A DNA stretch of 64,000 nucleotides from JAJEEA01 sp965243615 (GTDB lineage: Bacteria > Acidobacteriota > Vicinamibacteria > Vicinamibacterales > UBA8438), in contig CBDEVO010000003.1 in NCBI GenBank assembly GCA_965243615.1, positions 4,774,001 to 4,838,000 on the forward strand, written 5' to 3'. This document shows positions 8,182 to 16,061 of this stretch, piece by piece. The translations under genes were made by a program, and so were the position numbers. The notes below the pieces were generated by a model that saw nothing but the letters and a program-made list of their open reading frames with translations, was not told where the DNA came from and searched no databases. Numbering within the stretch: position 1 is the first letter of the stretch; each line of letters starts with the position of its first letter.

Positions 8182-9024
8182 ATGACCGAAGACACCGCCT
8201 GGAGACTGCTGCGTGCGGTGCCTCGCGACAGGAGTGCGACGAACCACGCCGTTCCGGACGATCATAATGCAAGCGGCGACGTGCGGCTGCATGTCGACCC
8301 GGGAGGGGCCTGGCGAACCTCGGTCCCGCCGGGCGACGCGGCGCGGAATCTCCTGGACCTGTACCTGCCGCTGCAGCTCGACCCCCGGCTCGTCATCGGC
8401 CAGATCGGCCAGAGCCTGGACGGCCGCATCGCGACCGAGCAGGGGCACTCGCACTACATCACGGGCGGCGCCGACATCCGCCGCCTGCACCGGCTGCGGG
8501 CCCTCGTCGACGCCGTCGTCGTCGGCGCCGGCACCGTGGCCGCGGACGACCCCCGCCTCACCGTGCGGGAGGTCGAGGGCGACAACCCCGTCCGCGTCGT
8601 CCTCGATCCCAACGGGCGCCTCGGCCGCGACCGGGCGGTGTTCAGCGACGGCGCGGCGCGCACCGTGGTGGTCCGCCGCGCTCCGCCCGGACGGCCCGGC
8701 GGATGGTCGAAGCCCGACCTCCTGGAGCTGCCCGCTGATCCGGCGTCGGCCGACGGCAGCGTCGCCCCGTCCGCCATCGTCGCCGGCCTGCGCGCCCGGG
8801 GCCTGTCGCGGATTCTCGTCGAGGGCGGCGGAGTGACCGTCTCGCGCTTCCTCGGCGCCGGCGTGCTGACCCGCCTGCACGTCGCCGTCGCGCCGCTGCT
8901 GATCGGATCGGGCCGCCACGCCCTGACCCTGCCGCCCGTCCCGTCCCTCGACCGCGCCCTGCGCCCGCCTTGCCGGCGGTTCCCGCTCGGCGACGACCTG
9001 CTGTTCGACCTGGACATGCGCTGA
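8182..9024 (+). CDS. Stand-alone RibD C-terminal-type reductase
   Basis: 280 residues. MTEDTAWRLL opens a short leader, then the RibD_C/dihydrofolate-reductase-like fold: LVIGQIGQSLDGRIA, HYITGGADIRRLHRLRA, DAVVVGAGTVAADDPRLTVR, NPVRVVLDP and ILVEGGGVTVSRFL (pyridine-nucleotide-binding part). It lacks the cytidine-deaminase-like domain of full RibD, so it should only perform the NADPH reduction of the ribosylaminopyrimidine side chain, or a related step. The ATG at 8182 fits the TEDxAWRLL start common in this family. Its 3' end is echoed downstream (9125-9190). No ribE/ribH accompanies it, arguing for a pathway other than ordinary riboflavin synthesis. Confidence 0.85.
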   Translation: MTEDTAWRLLRAVPRDRSATNHAVPDDHNASGDVRLHVDPGGAWRTSVPPGDAARNLLDLYLPLQLDPRLVIGQIGQSLDGRIATEQGHSHYITGGADIRRLHRLRALVDAVVVGAGTVAADDPRLTVREVEGDNPVRVVLDPNGRLGRDRAVFSDGAARTVVVRRAPPGRPGGWSKPDLLELPADPASADGSVAPSAIVAGLRARGLSRILVEGGGVTVSRFLGAGVLTRLHVAVAPLLIGSGRHALTLPPVPSLDRALRPPCRRFPLGDDLLFDLDMR

Positions 9025-9190
9025 CTCACGGGTCCCCCCGTCGAACCGGCGAGCGCGGCGTCGCCAGCCGGTTTCGACTCGAATCGGCGCCGGCTCGTCC
9101 GCCGCAGTGGCGTCATCGCGCCCCGCGCCCGCCGTGCCGCCGGTTCCCGCCCGGCGACGATCTGCTTTCGACCTGGACATGCGCTGACTC
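8961..9190. repeat. Duplicated 3' end of the RibD-type reductase gene
   Basis: The last ~67 bp of the reductase gene including its stop (8961-9027) recur at 9125-9190 with four substitutions and a one-base deletion that breaks the frame. Both end TTCGACCTGGACATGCGCTG. The second copy is a non-functional gene tail. Confidence 0.8.
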
Positions 9191-9445
9191 GCCGATCTCT
9201 CCGCGCGCCGAACCACGTGAGCACGGGCGTCGCCAGGCGGTACGACCCGCTCGGCGCCGGCTCGCCCCGCCGCCCTTCGCGTCATCGGGATGTCCGGACA
9301 CCGGCAAGGCCTTGCCCTGCTCGATCGGCGCCGGCCCGTCCGGACGTCCGTACGTCGGAGCGAGAGCAGTGGCGTCACCGTGCGGCTCGACTCGAGCGGC
9401 GTCCCTCATTTCGACGCCCGTGCGTCGGACCGCGCGAGGGCGGCG
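9025..9445. other. 421 bp without a gene; degenerate tandem repeats
   Basis: Between the RibD-type reductase stop and the next gene no coding frame was supported. The stretch holds the gene-tail echo at 9125-9190 and a decayed longer repeat. TCGAACCGGCGAGCG... near 9043 and CCGAACCACGTGAGC... near 9209 both lead into GGCGCCGGCTCG and end GCGTCATCG, and CGGCGCCGGCCCG recurs near 9327. GGCGTCACCGTGCGG occurs twice (9370 and 9450 areas). It looks like a region growing by tandem duplication. Confidence 0.6.
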
Positions 9446-10462
9446 TCACCGTGCGGTTCGACCCCCCTCCGCCGCCGGTCCAGCCGGCGCGCCGGCCCGG
9501 GAGCGCCCGCGCCGGAGACCGAAGGCCAGGCACAGCGCGCCGGGCGTGCTGCCCGCCAGCACCAGGAGCCCGTAGGCGACGGACACCACGACGCCGTCGG
9601 CCGCCGTCAACCCCACCGCGCCCCAGAGCACGGCGGCCGCCCCCTCGCGCAGGCCCCATCCCGCCACCGTCACCGGAATCAGCATCGACATGAGGACGGG
9701 GGCGACGAGGGGGAGCAGGACCGGCAGCGGCGTCTCCACCCCCACCGCCCTCGCGGCCAGGAGATAGGTCGCCAGATACGTCGCCACCACCACGAGGGCG
9801 CTCGCGAGCTGCGCCGCGAACGCCCCCGGGGCCAGGTGGGCGGCCCCGACCTCGGCCAGGACCGGCCCGTACAGCGACCATTCGGACGACTGGCGGCGCA
9901 TCCACACGATCGTGGCGACGACGAGCCCCCCCGCCAGCAGCCCCGCCCCGACCATGGCCGGCCGGGACCCCGGGACCACCGTCACCGGGAGAAAGAGCAG
10001 CGAGACGCCGGCCACGGTGGTCATGACGACCTGGGCCGAGAGGCGCTCGAACACCACCGCCCGCACCGCCGGCCCCCGCCGCGCCTGCACCCGGACCTGC
10101 GACCTCGCCTGGCGCCAGGCCCGCGCGACGTCGCCGAGGACGCCCCCGGGAAGGACCTGGTTGAGAAAGATCGACAGGTAGTACTCGCGCCACGCGACCG
10201 GCCACGGCAGATCGACGCCGAGCCGCCGGGCGGTGAAGCTCCACCGCCACGCGAGCACCGCCACCTGGACGACGGAGAGGGCGAGCGCGGCCAGTATCCA
10301 CGACGGCTGCATGGACGCGAGGCGCGACGCCACCGCGCCGGCGTCGAGCCACACCGCGAGACCGGCCAGCAGCCCCAGGCTCACCGCCGCCCGCAGGAGG
10401 AGGGGAACGCGCCCCGGTCCGCGCCGCGGCAGCTCCGCCGCCGGCATCTCGCGCCCGCTCAT
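9446..10462 (-). CDS. Lysylphosphatidylglycerol-synthase TM-region family protein (UPF0104-like flippase)
   Basis: 338 residues with about seven to eight membrane helices. Family marks are WRWSFTARRLGVDLPWPVAWREYYLSIFLNQVLPGGVLGDVARAW (read in two parts, residues 72-116: the first-loop Arg-rich helix and the GGxxGDxxR motif) and VTVAGWGLREGAA near the C-terminus. This family includes the flippase half of MprF and AglD-like proteins and is frequently paired with glycosyltransferases in glycolipid assembly. Its start overlaps the stop of the upstream methyltransferase gene by 4 bp, so the two are translationally coupled. It may move a lipid-linked product across the membrane. Confidence 0.8.
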   Translation of the reverse strand: MSGREMPAAELPRRGPGRVPLLLRAAVSLGLLAGLAVWLDAGAVASRLASMQPSWILAALALSVVQVAVLAWRWSFTARRLGVDLPWPVAWREYYLSIFLNQVLPGGVLGDVARAWRQARSQVRVQARRGPAVRAVVFERLSAQVVMTTVAGVSLLFLPVTVVPGSRPAMVGAGLLAGGLVVATIVWMRRQSSEWSLYGPVLAEVGAAHLAPGAFAAQLASALVVVATYLATYLLAARAVGVETPLPVLLPLVAPVLMSMLIPVTVAGWGLREGAAAVLWGAVGLTAADGVVVSVAYGLLVLAGSTPGALCLAFGLRRGRSRAGAPAGPAAEGGRTAR

Positions 10463-11295
10463 TCCGCGTCACCCGGCAGCGCGAGCAGATCGCGGTGGCC
10501 AACCGTCACCCGGAACGAGCCGCGGGCCAGCGCATCCCAACGGCGTCGCGCCCATGCTTCCACGCGAGCTGCGTATTCCGGCCGGAGGTCGGCCGCCGCT
10601 TCCGCCCAGCCTTCGACGAGCTGGTCGGCCAGCCGGCGGTCGCCGGAATCGAGCCGCCAGGCGCTCGAGGCGAGCCAGGTGCGGTACCCCGCCTCATGGA
10701 GGAGGCGCGCGGCGGAGACAGCGGCCGTGGGCCCCAGAGCGGGGCCGAACCCCTTGTCGATCCGTTGGTGCCGGTTGAAGACGCTCGAGACGAAGCCGTC
10801 GTCGGGATCGTCGTCGACCCGCCACCCCGCTGCCGATTCCTTCATCCACTGCACCGCGCCGTCGTAGGTCAGCGCGAAGTACACGCCGCACGCTGTATCG
10901 ACGCACCTGTTCACCAGTTCCGCGAGCCACGACTCGGAGACCAGATCCAGCAGGGCCGAGCCGGTCACCAGATCCGCACCCTCGACAATCGCGAAGCCGT
11001 CCACCGCGAGATCGCGGGACACGGCCGCGACCGCATCCACCTCCGGCGGCGGATCGAGACGCCGCAGCCGGTCCAGGTGCCGCGGATCGTGGTCGACCAG
11101 CGTCCACCGCTGCCCCGACGGCAGACGCGGGGCGAGGTACCGCAGATTGGCGCCGGTACCGCTGCCGAGGTCGACCACCCGGCTCCAGCCGCGCCGCCGC
11201 CACGCCGCGCACAGCCGCTCGGGCAGCGTCCGATCCCGAGCCCGCCGGTCCGCCGCCTCGCGCAACGTCAGCCAGTCCGCGTCGAACGTCTCCAT
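10459..11295 (-). CDS. Class I SAM-dependent methyltransferase
   Basis: 278 residues starting METFDADWLTLREAAD at 11295. The SAM motif VVDLGSGTGANLRYLAPRL lies near residues 39-57, then TLVDHDPRHLDRL as the acidic-loop strand and VTGSALLDLVSESWL as motif post-II. The frame stays open upstream to 11856, but that part is antisense to the neighbouring glycosyltransferase and lacks homologous features. The sequence resembles methyltransferases found beside GT4 and PTPS-like genes. It overlaps the flippase-like gene by 4 bp and lies 203 bp after the glycosyltransferase. Substrate unknown. Confidence 0.8.
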   Translation of the reverse strand: METFDADWLTLREAADRRARDRTLPERLCAAWRRRGWSRVVDLGSGTGANLRYLAPRLPSGQRWTLVDHDPRHLDRLRRLDPPPEVDAVAAVSRDLAVDGFAIVEGADLVTGSALLDLVSESWLAELVNRCVDTACGVYFALTYDGAVQWMKESAAGWRVDDDPDDGFVSSVFNRHQRIDKGFGPALGPTAAVSAARLLHEAGYRTWLASSAWRLDSGDRRLADQLVEGWAEAAADLRPEYAARVEAWARRRWDALARGSFRVTVGHRDLLALPGDAE

Positions 11296-11340
11296 ACCCG
11301 CTCCGAGCGCATTTCGTCCCGCGCCCGCCGGTCCGCCGCC

Positions 11341-11384
11341 TGGCCCGCCCATCGTCGCCTGCGGCTTCGCTGGGCGCCCAACCG
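11341..11384 (-). repeat. Partial copy of the dispersed 3'-flank repeat (copy 1)
   Basis: Reads TGGCCCGCCCATCGTCGCC on the plus strand and ends GGGCGCCCAACC. It matches the core of the repeat at 18014 and elsewhere with a few substitutions but lacks the hairpin half. It lies downstream of the minus-strand glycosyltransferase gene ending at 11499, in the family's usual orientation. Confidence 0.7.
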
Positions 11385-11498
11385 TGGCCACCGCACGACC
11401 CCTTCCAGCCGGCGCAACGTCTCCAGTCTTGGCTCCGGCAGCGCTCCCGCGCCCGCTGATCCGGCGTCGAGCCCCGCTGCCGGTCGGGGTCGGACGCC

Positions 11499-12569
11499 TC
11501 AATCCGGGGTCAATGCCACTATCGCCTCCGCGAACCGGCTCGCCGACTCGGACCAGTCCGGCAGCTCTCCGGCATGGCGGAGCGCCGCCGCGGCGAGGCT
11601 CCCCCGGCGCTCGGCGCCACCCGGCTCGACGAGCAGGCGGCCCAGGGCGTCGGCCAGCGCGTCCTCGTCGCCGGGCGCCACCAGCACCCCCGCATCGGCG
11701 GGCACGGTATGGGGAATCGCCCCCCCCGTGGTGCCGACGACGGGAAGCCCCCGCGCCAGCGCTTCCGCGAAGGCCATGCCGTATCCCTCGTAGTACGACG
11801 GCAGCACGAACAGCGAGGCCCGATGATACAGGCGGTCGAGCTCGTCCGCGCCGCACTCGCCGGCGAACCGGAGGCGCCCGGCGAGGCCGGCCTCGCGCGC
11901 GAGCGCGGCGACCTCGGCCGCGTACGCCGGCTCCCGATCGAGGCTGCCGGCGCAGACGCAGCGCCAGGGCAGGGCGGTGAGCCGGGCCAGCGCCGCGGCG
12001 AGCAGGCGCTGGCCCTTGCGCGGCGTCACCGACCCCACCGACAGCAGCAGCGGAGGGTCTCCCGGTTCCGGACCCGCGGCGAGCGGCGCCGGGTCGGTGC
12101 CGGGCAGGACCGCCCTGACCCGGTCCGGGGCCACGCGGTAGGCCTCGAGCCGCCGGGCGGTGAACCCGCTGGTCACCAGGACCCCGGCGCAGGCGGCCAG
12201 CGCCTCCCGCTCGAGGGCCTCGAACCGTTCGCGCCGGGGCGGGTCCAACCCCGTCTCGTCGGCGAGCGGATGATGCACCAGGGCGAGAATGCGCAACCGG
12301 TCGCGCTCGGCGCGGACCGGCCCCGGCAGCCCCCCGAGGGCCAGGCCGTCGACGACCACCCGCGCGCCGTCGGGGAGGCCGGCCAACGCCGCCGCCATCC
12401 GTTCACCGGCGGCGTCGTCGGTCGCGGGGAAGGCGCCGGCCAGGCTGTGCACGTCGACCTGCCAGCCGCCGGCCCGCAGCCCGTCGACCATCCGCCGGTC
12501 GTAGATGTAGCCCCCGGTCTGCTGGTCGATGGGGCCCGGGACGACGACGTGCAGACGGGCCAGGCTCAC
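11499..12569 (-). CDS. Glycosyltransferase family 4
   Basis: 356 residues with a GTG start at 12567-12569 that overlaps the PTPS-like stop by 4 bp. N-terminal GT-B features: LHVVVPGPIDQQTGGYIYDR (glycine-rich acceptor loop). C-terminal donor domain: LLSVGSVTPRKGQRLLAAAL, then SLFVLPSYYEGYGMAFAEAL, the E-x7-E type motif that binds the nucleotide sugar, and GLPVVGTTGG. GT4 enzymes transfer a sugar with retention, often to a lipid or secondary metabolite. Its coupling to a pterin-synthase-like gene suggests that it glycosylates a pterin or pyrimidine-derived product, or a lipid carrying it. Confidence 0.88.
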   Translation of the reverse strand: MSLARLHVVVPGPIDQQTGGYIYDRRMVDGLRAGGWQVDVHSLAGAFPATDDAAGERMAAALAGLPDGARVVVDGLALGGLPGPVRAERDRLRILALVHHPLADETGLDPPRRERFEALEREALAACAGVLVTSGFTARRLEAYRVAPDRVRAVLPGTDPAPLAAGPEPGDPPLLLSVGSVTPRKGQRLLAAALARLTALPWRCVCAGSLDREPAYAAEVAALAREAGLAGRLRFAGECGADELDRLYHRASLFVLPSYYEGYGMAFAEALARGLPVVGTTGGAIPHTVPADAGVLVAPGDEDALADALGRLLVEPGGAERRGSLAAAALRHAGELPDWSESASRFAEAIVALTPD

Positions 12570-12964
12570 ACGGGGCCCTCGTAGCTGCCCCAGGCGACGT
12601 GCGATTCGCGCAGGGTGACGCAGATGGCGCCGAGGCCGCGCGCGCCCTCCCCCAGGCGCCCATCCCGCGCGTCCTGCGCGAGACGGTCGAAGATGTGCCG
12701 GGCCAGGAACTCGGTCGACGTGTTCCTGCCCGCGAACGCCGGCTCCTCGTCCAGGTTGCGGTAGTTCAGGTCGGCGAGGACCTCGCCGAGGCGCCGGCCC
12801 GCGAGCCCGATGTCCACCACCAGGCCGTCGGCGTCGAGCTCCGCCCGGCGGAAGGTGGCGTCGACGACGTAGGTGGCCCCGTGGAGGCGCTGGGCGGGGC
12901 CGAAGACCTCGCCCTCGAAGCTGTGGGCGATCATGAAGTGGTCGCGAACGTTGAGGCTGTACAT
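12566..12964 (-). CDS. 6-pyruvoyl-tetrahydropterin synthase / QueD-like protein with altered zinc site
   Basis: 132 residues of the T-fold PTPS/QueD family: RDHFMIAHSFEG (His14) and LHGATYVVDATF (His28) at the N-terminus, DADGLVVDIGLAGRRLGEVL, LNYRNLDE, NTSTEFLARHIF (the PT-x-E motif region) and a C-terminal LRESHVAW. Canonical members bind zinc through His and HGH; here the second His of HGH is Ala30, and no Cys is seen in the usual catalytic position. The protein therefore may not be a standard synthase. It sits between the BchC-like dehydrogenase (21 bp) and GT4 (4 bp overlap), clearly one operon. Confidence 0.82.
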   Translation of the reverse strand: MYSLNVRDHFMIAHSFEGEVFGPAQRLHGATYVVDATFRRAELDADGLVVDIGLAGRRLGEVLADLNYRNLDEEPAFAGRNTSTEFLARHIFDRLAQDARDGRLGEGARGLGAICVTLRESHVAWGSYEGPV

Positions 12965-12985
12965 GGTTTCCTGTCGCCGAGAGAG

Positions 12986-13963
12986 TCAGTAGCGGATGCG
13001 ATGGCAGAGGGTGTCCCCGGGAGGACCGCTCACGCGGGTCATGACCGCCGGCAGCTCCTCGAACCCGTCCTCGCCCGTGATGAGAACGTCGAGCCGCGCG
13101 TCGGCGAGCAGCGATACGGCCAGGGCGAGCCGGCGCGCGTGGTCCCACCGCGGCGTGCGGGCCGGGGGGAGGCGTCCGACCTGGCTGCTCCGCACCGTCA
13201 GCCGGCGGGCGTGAAAGGCCTCGCCGAGCGGCAGCGGCACCGGCCGGTCGCCGTACCAGCTCGCCTCGACGATAGTCCCCTCCACCCCGGCCAGGGCGAG
13301 GGCCGCGGCCAGTCCGTCGGGATGGCCGCTCGCGTGGATGACGACGTCGGCGTCCGCGCCGTCGGGCGGGCTCGTCCGGAACGGAATCTCCAGCGCCTCG
13401 GCGACCGGCCCGCGCGCCGGGTTCGGATCGACCAGGGTCAGCGCGACGCCGGGCACCGCCCGGCAGAGCCAGGCGCAGAGCAGCCCCACCACGCCCCCAC
13501 CCACCACGACGACGCGGTCGCCGACAACCGGGCAGGCGTCCCACATCACGTTCACCGCGGTCTCCAGGTTCGCGGCGAGCACCGCGCGGCCCGGCGGCAC
13601 CCCGGCCGGCAACCGCGTCACCGCGCTCCGCGGGACCGTGTAGCGGTCCTGGTGGGGATAGAGGCAGAAGACCACCCGCCCGACGAGGTCGTCCGGGCCC
13701 TCGACCACCTGCCCGACGCTGCTGTAGCCGTACTTGACGGGGGCGGGAAAGTCGCCCTCCTGGAACGGCGCCCGCATCGCCTGATACTGTGAGGGCGGCA
13801 CCCCGCCGCGGAACACGAGCGCCTCGGTGCCGCGGCTGATGCCCGAACAGAGGGCGCGGATCGACACCTCGTCGTCCCGCCGGGGGGGCAGGCGCGCGTG
13901 CACGATGGCGCCGCGGCCGGGCGCCTCGATCCAGAACTGACGTGCGGTGATCGGCTCGGCCAT
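12986..13963 (-). CDS. BchC-like medium-chain dehydrogenase
   Basis: 325 residues of the MDR superfamily. LCSGISRGTEALVFRG near residue 38 is the motif seen in BchC (bacteriochlorophyllide dehydrogenase) and related zinc-type alcohol dehydrogenases. KYGYSSVGQVVEG is the following structural loop. The nucleotide-binding fold is VVVVGGGVVGLLCAWLCR, with Asp in LTLVDPN favouring NAD. The structural zinc-lobe cysteines are absent, which is usual for this subgroup. It is first of the minus-strand run followed by the PTPS-like and GT4 genes. It faces a divergent CDP-alcohol phosphotransferase gene 31 bp away, so the promoters share a tight space. Substrate unknown. Confidence 0.8.
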   Translation of the reverse strand: MAEPITARQFWIEAPGRGAIVHARLPPRRDDEVSIRALCSGISRGTEALVFRGGVPPSQYQAMRAPFQEGDFPAPVKYGYSSVGQVVEGPDDLVGRVVFCLYPHQDRYTVPRSAVTRLPAGVPPGRAVLAANLETAVNVMWDACPVVGDRVVVVGGGVVGLLCAWLCRAVPGVALTLVDPNPARGPVAEALEIPFRTSPPDGADADVVIHASGHPDGLAAALALAGVEGTIVEASWYGDRPVPLPLGEAFHARRLTVRSSQVGRLPPARTPRWDHARRLALAVSLLADARLDVLITGEDGFEELPAVMTRVSGPPGDTLCHRIRY

Positions 13964-13994
13964 CGCGAGTCCAGCGCCGACACCTTATCAGACG

Positions 13995-14768
13995 ATGCCC
14001 GCGACGCCCCCCCGCGCCCCGGCCGGTCCGCCCGCCCACGGACGCGGCCGGGTGGCCGCGGAGCTGGCCGTCGGGCTGGCGCCGCTGCTGCTCGTGGCCG
14101 GCGCCACGGCCCGGCGGCTCGAGCTGCCCCGCGACTACCTGCCGGCCGCGGTGGCCGCCTACGTCCTCTTCGCGGCCGGGGTCCAGATCCTCCTGCCGCC
14201 GCAGCCCTGGCCCGGACTGGGGCCGGCCAACCGGGTCACGGTCGGCCGAGCCGCGCTGGTCCTCTCGCTCGCGGCGCTCGTGCCGCACGCGCAGGGCCTG
14301 CCCAACGCCGGCCTCTGGTGGATCATCGGCATGGCCGTCGCCGCCCTCTGCCTCGACGGCGTCGACGGGCTCGTGGCCCGGCGCACCGGCACCGGCACCG
14401 ACTTCGGCGCCCGGTTCGACATGGAGCTCGATTCCGTCCTGATGCTGGTGCTGGCCGCGCTGGTGTGGCGGAGCGGGCGGCTCGACGCCTGGATTCTGCT
14501 GCTCGGCGCGCCGCGCTACCTGTTCGTGGCGGCCGGATGGCCGCTGCCGTGGCTGCGGTCCCCCCTGCCCCAACGGTTGCGCCGAAAGGCGGGGTGCGTC
14601 GCCCAGGGCGTCGCCCTGGTCGTCTGCCTCGCCCCCGTCGTCCCCGCCGGCCTCGCCGCCGCGGGTGCGGCGGTCACCCTGGTCCTGCTTGCAGGTTCGT
14701 TCGCGGTGGACGTCCGCTGGCTCTTCGAGCGTCGGAGGGAGGGAACGGGGTCGCGCCGCGGCGCATGA
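13995..14768 (+). CDS. CDP-alcohol phosphatidyltransferase
   Basis: 257 residues from the ATG at 13995 (an earlier ATG at 13947 would run into the divergent dehydrogenase gene). About six membrane helices. The complete family signature D-x2-DG-x2-AR-x8-G-x3-D-x3-D is visible as DGVDGLVARR, TDFGARFDMELD around residues 119-143. The enzyme would transfer a phospho-alcohol from a CDP-activated donor (for example CDP-diacylglycerol) to an alcohol acceptor, making a phospholipid or lipid-linked polar group. With GT4 and a flippase-like protein alongside, it supports the idea that the cluster product is membrane-linked. Confidence 0.85.
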   Translation: MPATPPRAPAGPPAHGRGRVAAELAVGLAPLLLVAGATARRLELPRDYLPAAVAAYVLFAAGVQILLPPQPWPGLGPANRVTVGRAALVLSLAALVPHAQGLPNAGLWWIIGMAVAALCLDGVDGLVARRTGTGTDFGARFDMELDSVLMLVLAALVWRSGRLDAWILLLGAPRYLFVAAGWPLPWLRSPLPQRLRRKAGCVAQGVALVVCLAPVVPAGLAAAGAAVTLVLLAGSFAVDVRWLFERRREGTGSRRGA

Positions 14769-14841
14769 GAAGCGGGCGATACGTCGGACGACGGATCCGC
14801 TTCTGCGCGTCACCCCCGCTCGACGGTATCCGCGCGGAAGG

Positions 14842-15003
14842 TCAGTTCCGTTTCGGGGGGCCGTGCATCAACGCCCCGAGGACAAGGTGCTGCGTCTGCT
14901 CAATGGAATCGACGCGGCCGGTCAACCGTGCAATCTGCCACGAGTTCACGAGGCCGGCCAGCGCGCCGATCACGGCGGCGACGGCCGTAAGCAACTCGAC
15001 CAT
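14842..15003 (-). CDS. Small membrane protein, unknown
   Basis: 53 residues from the ATG at 15001-15003: a hydrophobic N-terminal helix (LLTAVAAVIGALAGLVNSW) followed by an amphipathic stretch IARLTGRVDSIEQTQHLVLG that could form a short coiled coil. Third codon positions are fairly G+C rich, in keeping with coding use. It lies downstream of the secreted protein ending at 15084 on the same strand, 80 bp away. No family recognised. It could be an accessory membrane peptide or an accidental frame. Confidence 0.45.
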   Translation of the reverse strand: MVELLTAVAAVIGALAGLVNSWQIARLTGRVDSIEQTQHLVLGALMHGPPKRN

Positions 15004-15083
15004 GCTTCCGAGTATAGACCCCGCTGCCGCAACTGCGCAATCTACGTGCTGCGCACGGGTGCGCGGCAGATCCGCGCCGCCCT

Positions 15084-15776
15084 TCACTGCTCGTCGAGGC
15101 GCCGCCAGCGCAGGGTGCCGTAATTGGCAAACGCCTCCCCGTCGACGGACATGCGCATGCGGACGTCGTAGTGAAAGGGCGACAGCATGAACGTGCGGCC
15201 GGCGAGCCTGACCCGGCTCCCCCCGCTCTCGATCGGGGCCGCCTCCCAGTGGTGGGAGAAGTAGCCGCCGGGGTCGCCCCCGAGCCGCCCGACCTTGAGG
15301 AGCTCCCAGCCGCGGCTGTCCTCCTCGAGCCGCACCAGGTACCTGATGCGCCGGTCGTACACCAGAAGGGACTCGACCGTCACGTCGCCGTCGAAGGTCG
15401 ACGCCTCGATGGTGCTGGCGTAGGTGCACCCCTCGACGTGCCGCACCGTCTCGGTGCCCACGAACTCGCTCGACTCGGCGAGGGGGGAATCGGGCAACAC
15501 CCCCTCCACCTCCCAGATCCCGACGAAGTAGTGGGGATCGAACGGGGCGGGGTCGTCGCCCTCGGCGTCGCCCTCGACCCCGAGGGTCGGCCGCCGTAGC
15601 GCGTTCAGCCGGGCGATGAGGTCCAGCTCCTGCTCGGTGAGGCACTGGCCTTCCACCTCGGTCTCGCCAGGCTGGAGCTTGACGATGGGCTCGGCCTCCA
15701 GCTCGGCCGGCGTCTGCGCCGCGCCGACCGCCGCGACGGCCAAGAGCAGGCACACCGTCAAGGACGCGTTCCGCAT
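15084..15776 (-). CDS. Secreted protein of unknown function
   Basis: 230 residues. MRNASLTVCLLLAVAAVGAAQ is a Sec signal peptide with cleavage after Ala. The mature part has one near-N-terminal Cys (GQCLTEQELDLIARLNAL) and a C-terminal domain with many aromatic beta-strand residues (YFVGIWEVEGVLPDSPL, YFSHHWEAAPIESG, GRTFMLSPFHYDVRMRMSVDG). The alternating pattern suggests a lipocalin- or beta-barrel-like fold. The ATG at 15774-15776 was selected because the frame upstream (to 16013) lacks a signal-like start. It lies 285 bp downstream of the haem/monooxygenase-like gene and may belong to that group. Confidence 0.7.
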   Translation of the reverse strand: MRNASLTVCLLLAVAAVGAAQTPAELEAEPIVKLQPGETEVEGQCLTEQELDLIARLNALRRPTLGVEGDAEGDDPAPFDPHYFVGIWEVEGVLPDSPLAESSEFVGTETVRHVEGCTYASTIEASTFDGDVTVESLLVYDRRIRYLVRLEEDSRGWELLKVGRLGGDPGGYFSHHWEAAPIESGGSRVRLAGRTFMLSPFHYDVRMRMSVDGEAFANYGTLRWRRLDEQ

Positions 15777-16061
15777 GATGTCTCCTGTCGTCCGGGTGGG
15801 GATGGGCGGGAATCCGGAAGCCCGTGACGAGAGCCCCGGCGGGCTGCGCCACGGGTCGCCGGGGACGAGACGCGGGGGCGCCCCGGCCTCGGCCGGCACC
15901 GTCCGAGAGCCGGCGCCGCCCCTCGGGGAGGCGGCGCCGTTCCAAGGTCGAGCTCCCTGGTGGACTGTCCCGGAGCTGACGTTTGCCGCCCTGTCGCTGG
16001 TTACCGTCGGCAACTGCTGCGGAAACGCCCTGCGCCATGGGCAGCCTTCATCGAGGACGGT
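15777..16061. other. 285 bp intergenic, no feature seen
   Basis: G+C-rich DNA between two minus-strand genes. Antisense and upstream frames through it show no family signature. No hairpin terminator or clear promoter could be picked out. Confidence 0.4.

Noticed and set aside
11296..11856. Upstream in-frame extension of the methyltransferase at 10459-11295
   Set aside because: Overlaps the glycosyltransferase coding region in another frame and lacks homologous features; the ATG at 11295 starts the recognisable protein.
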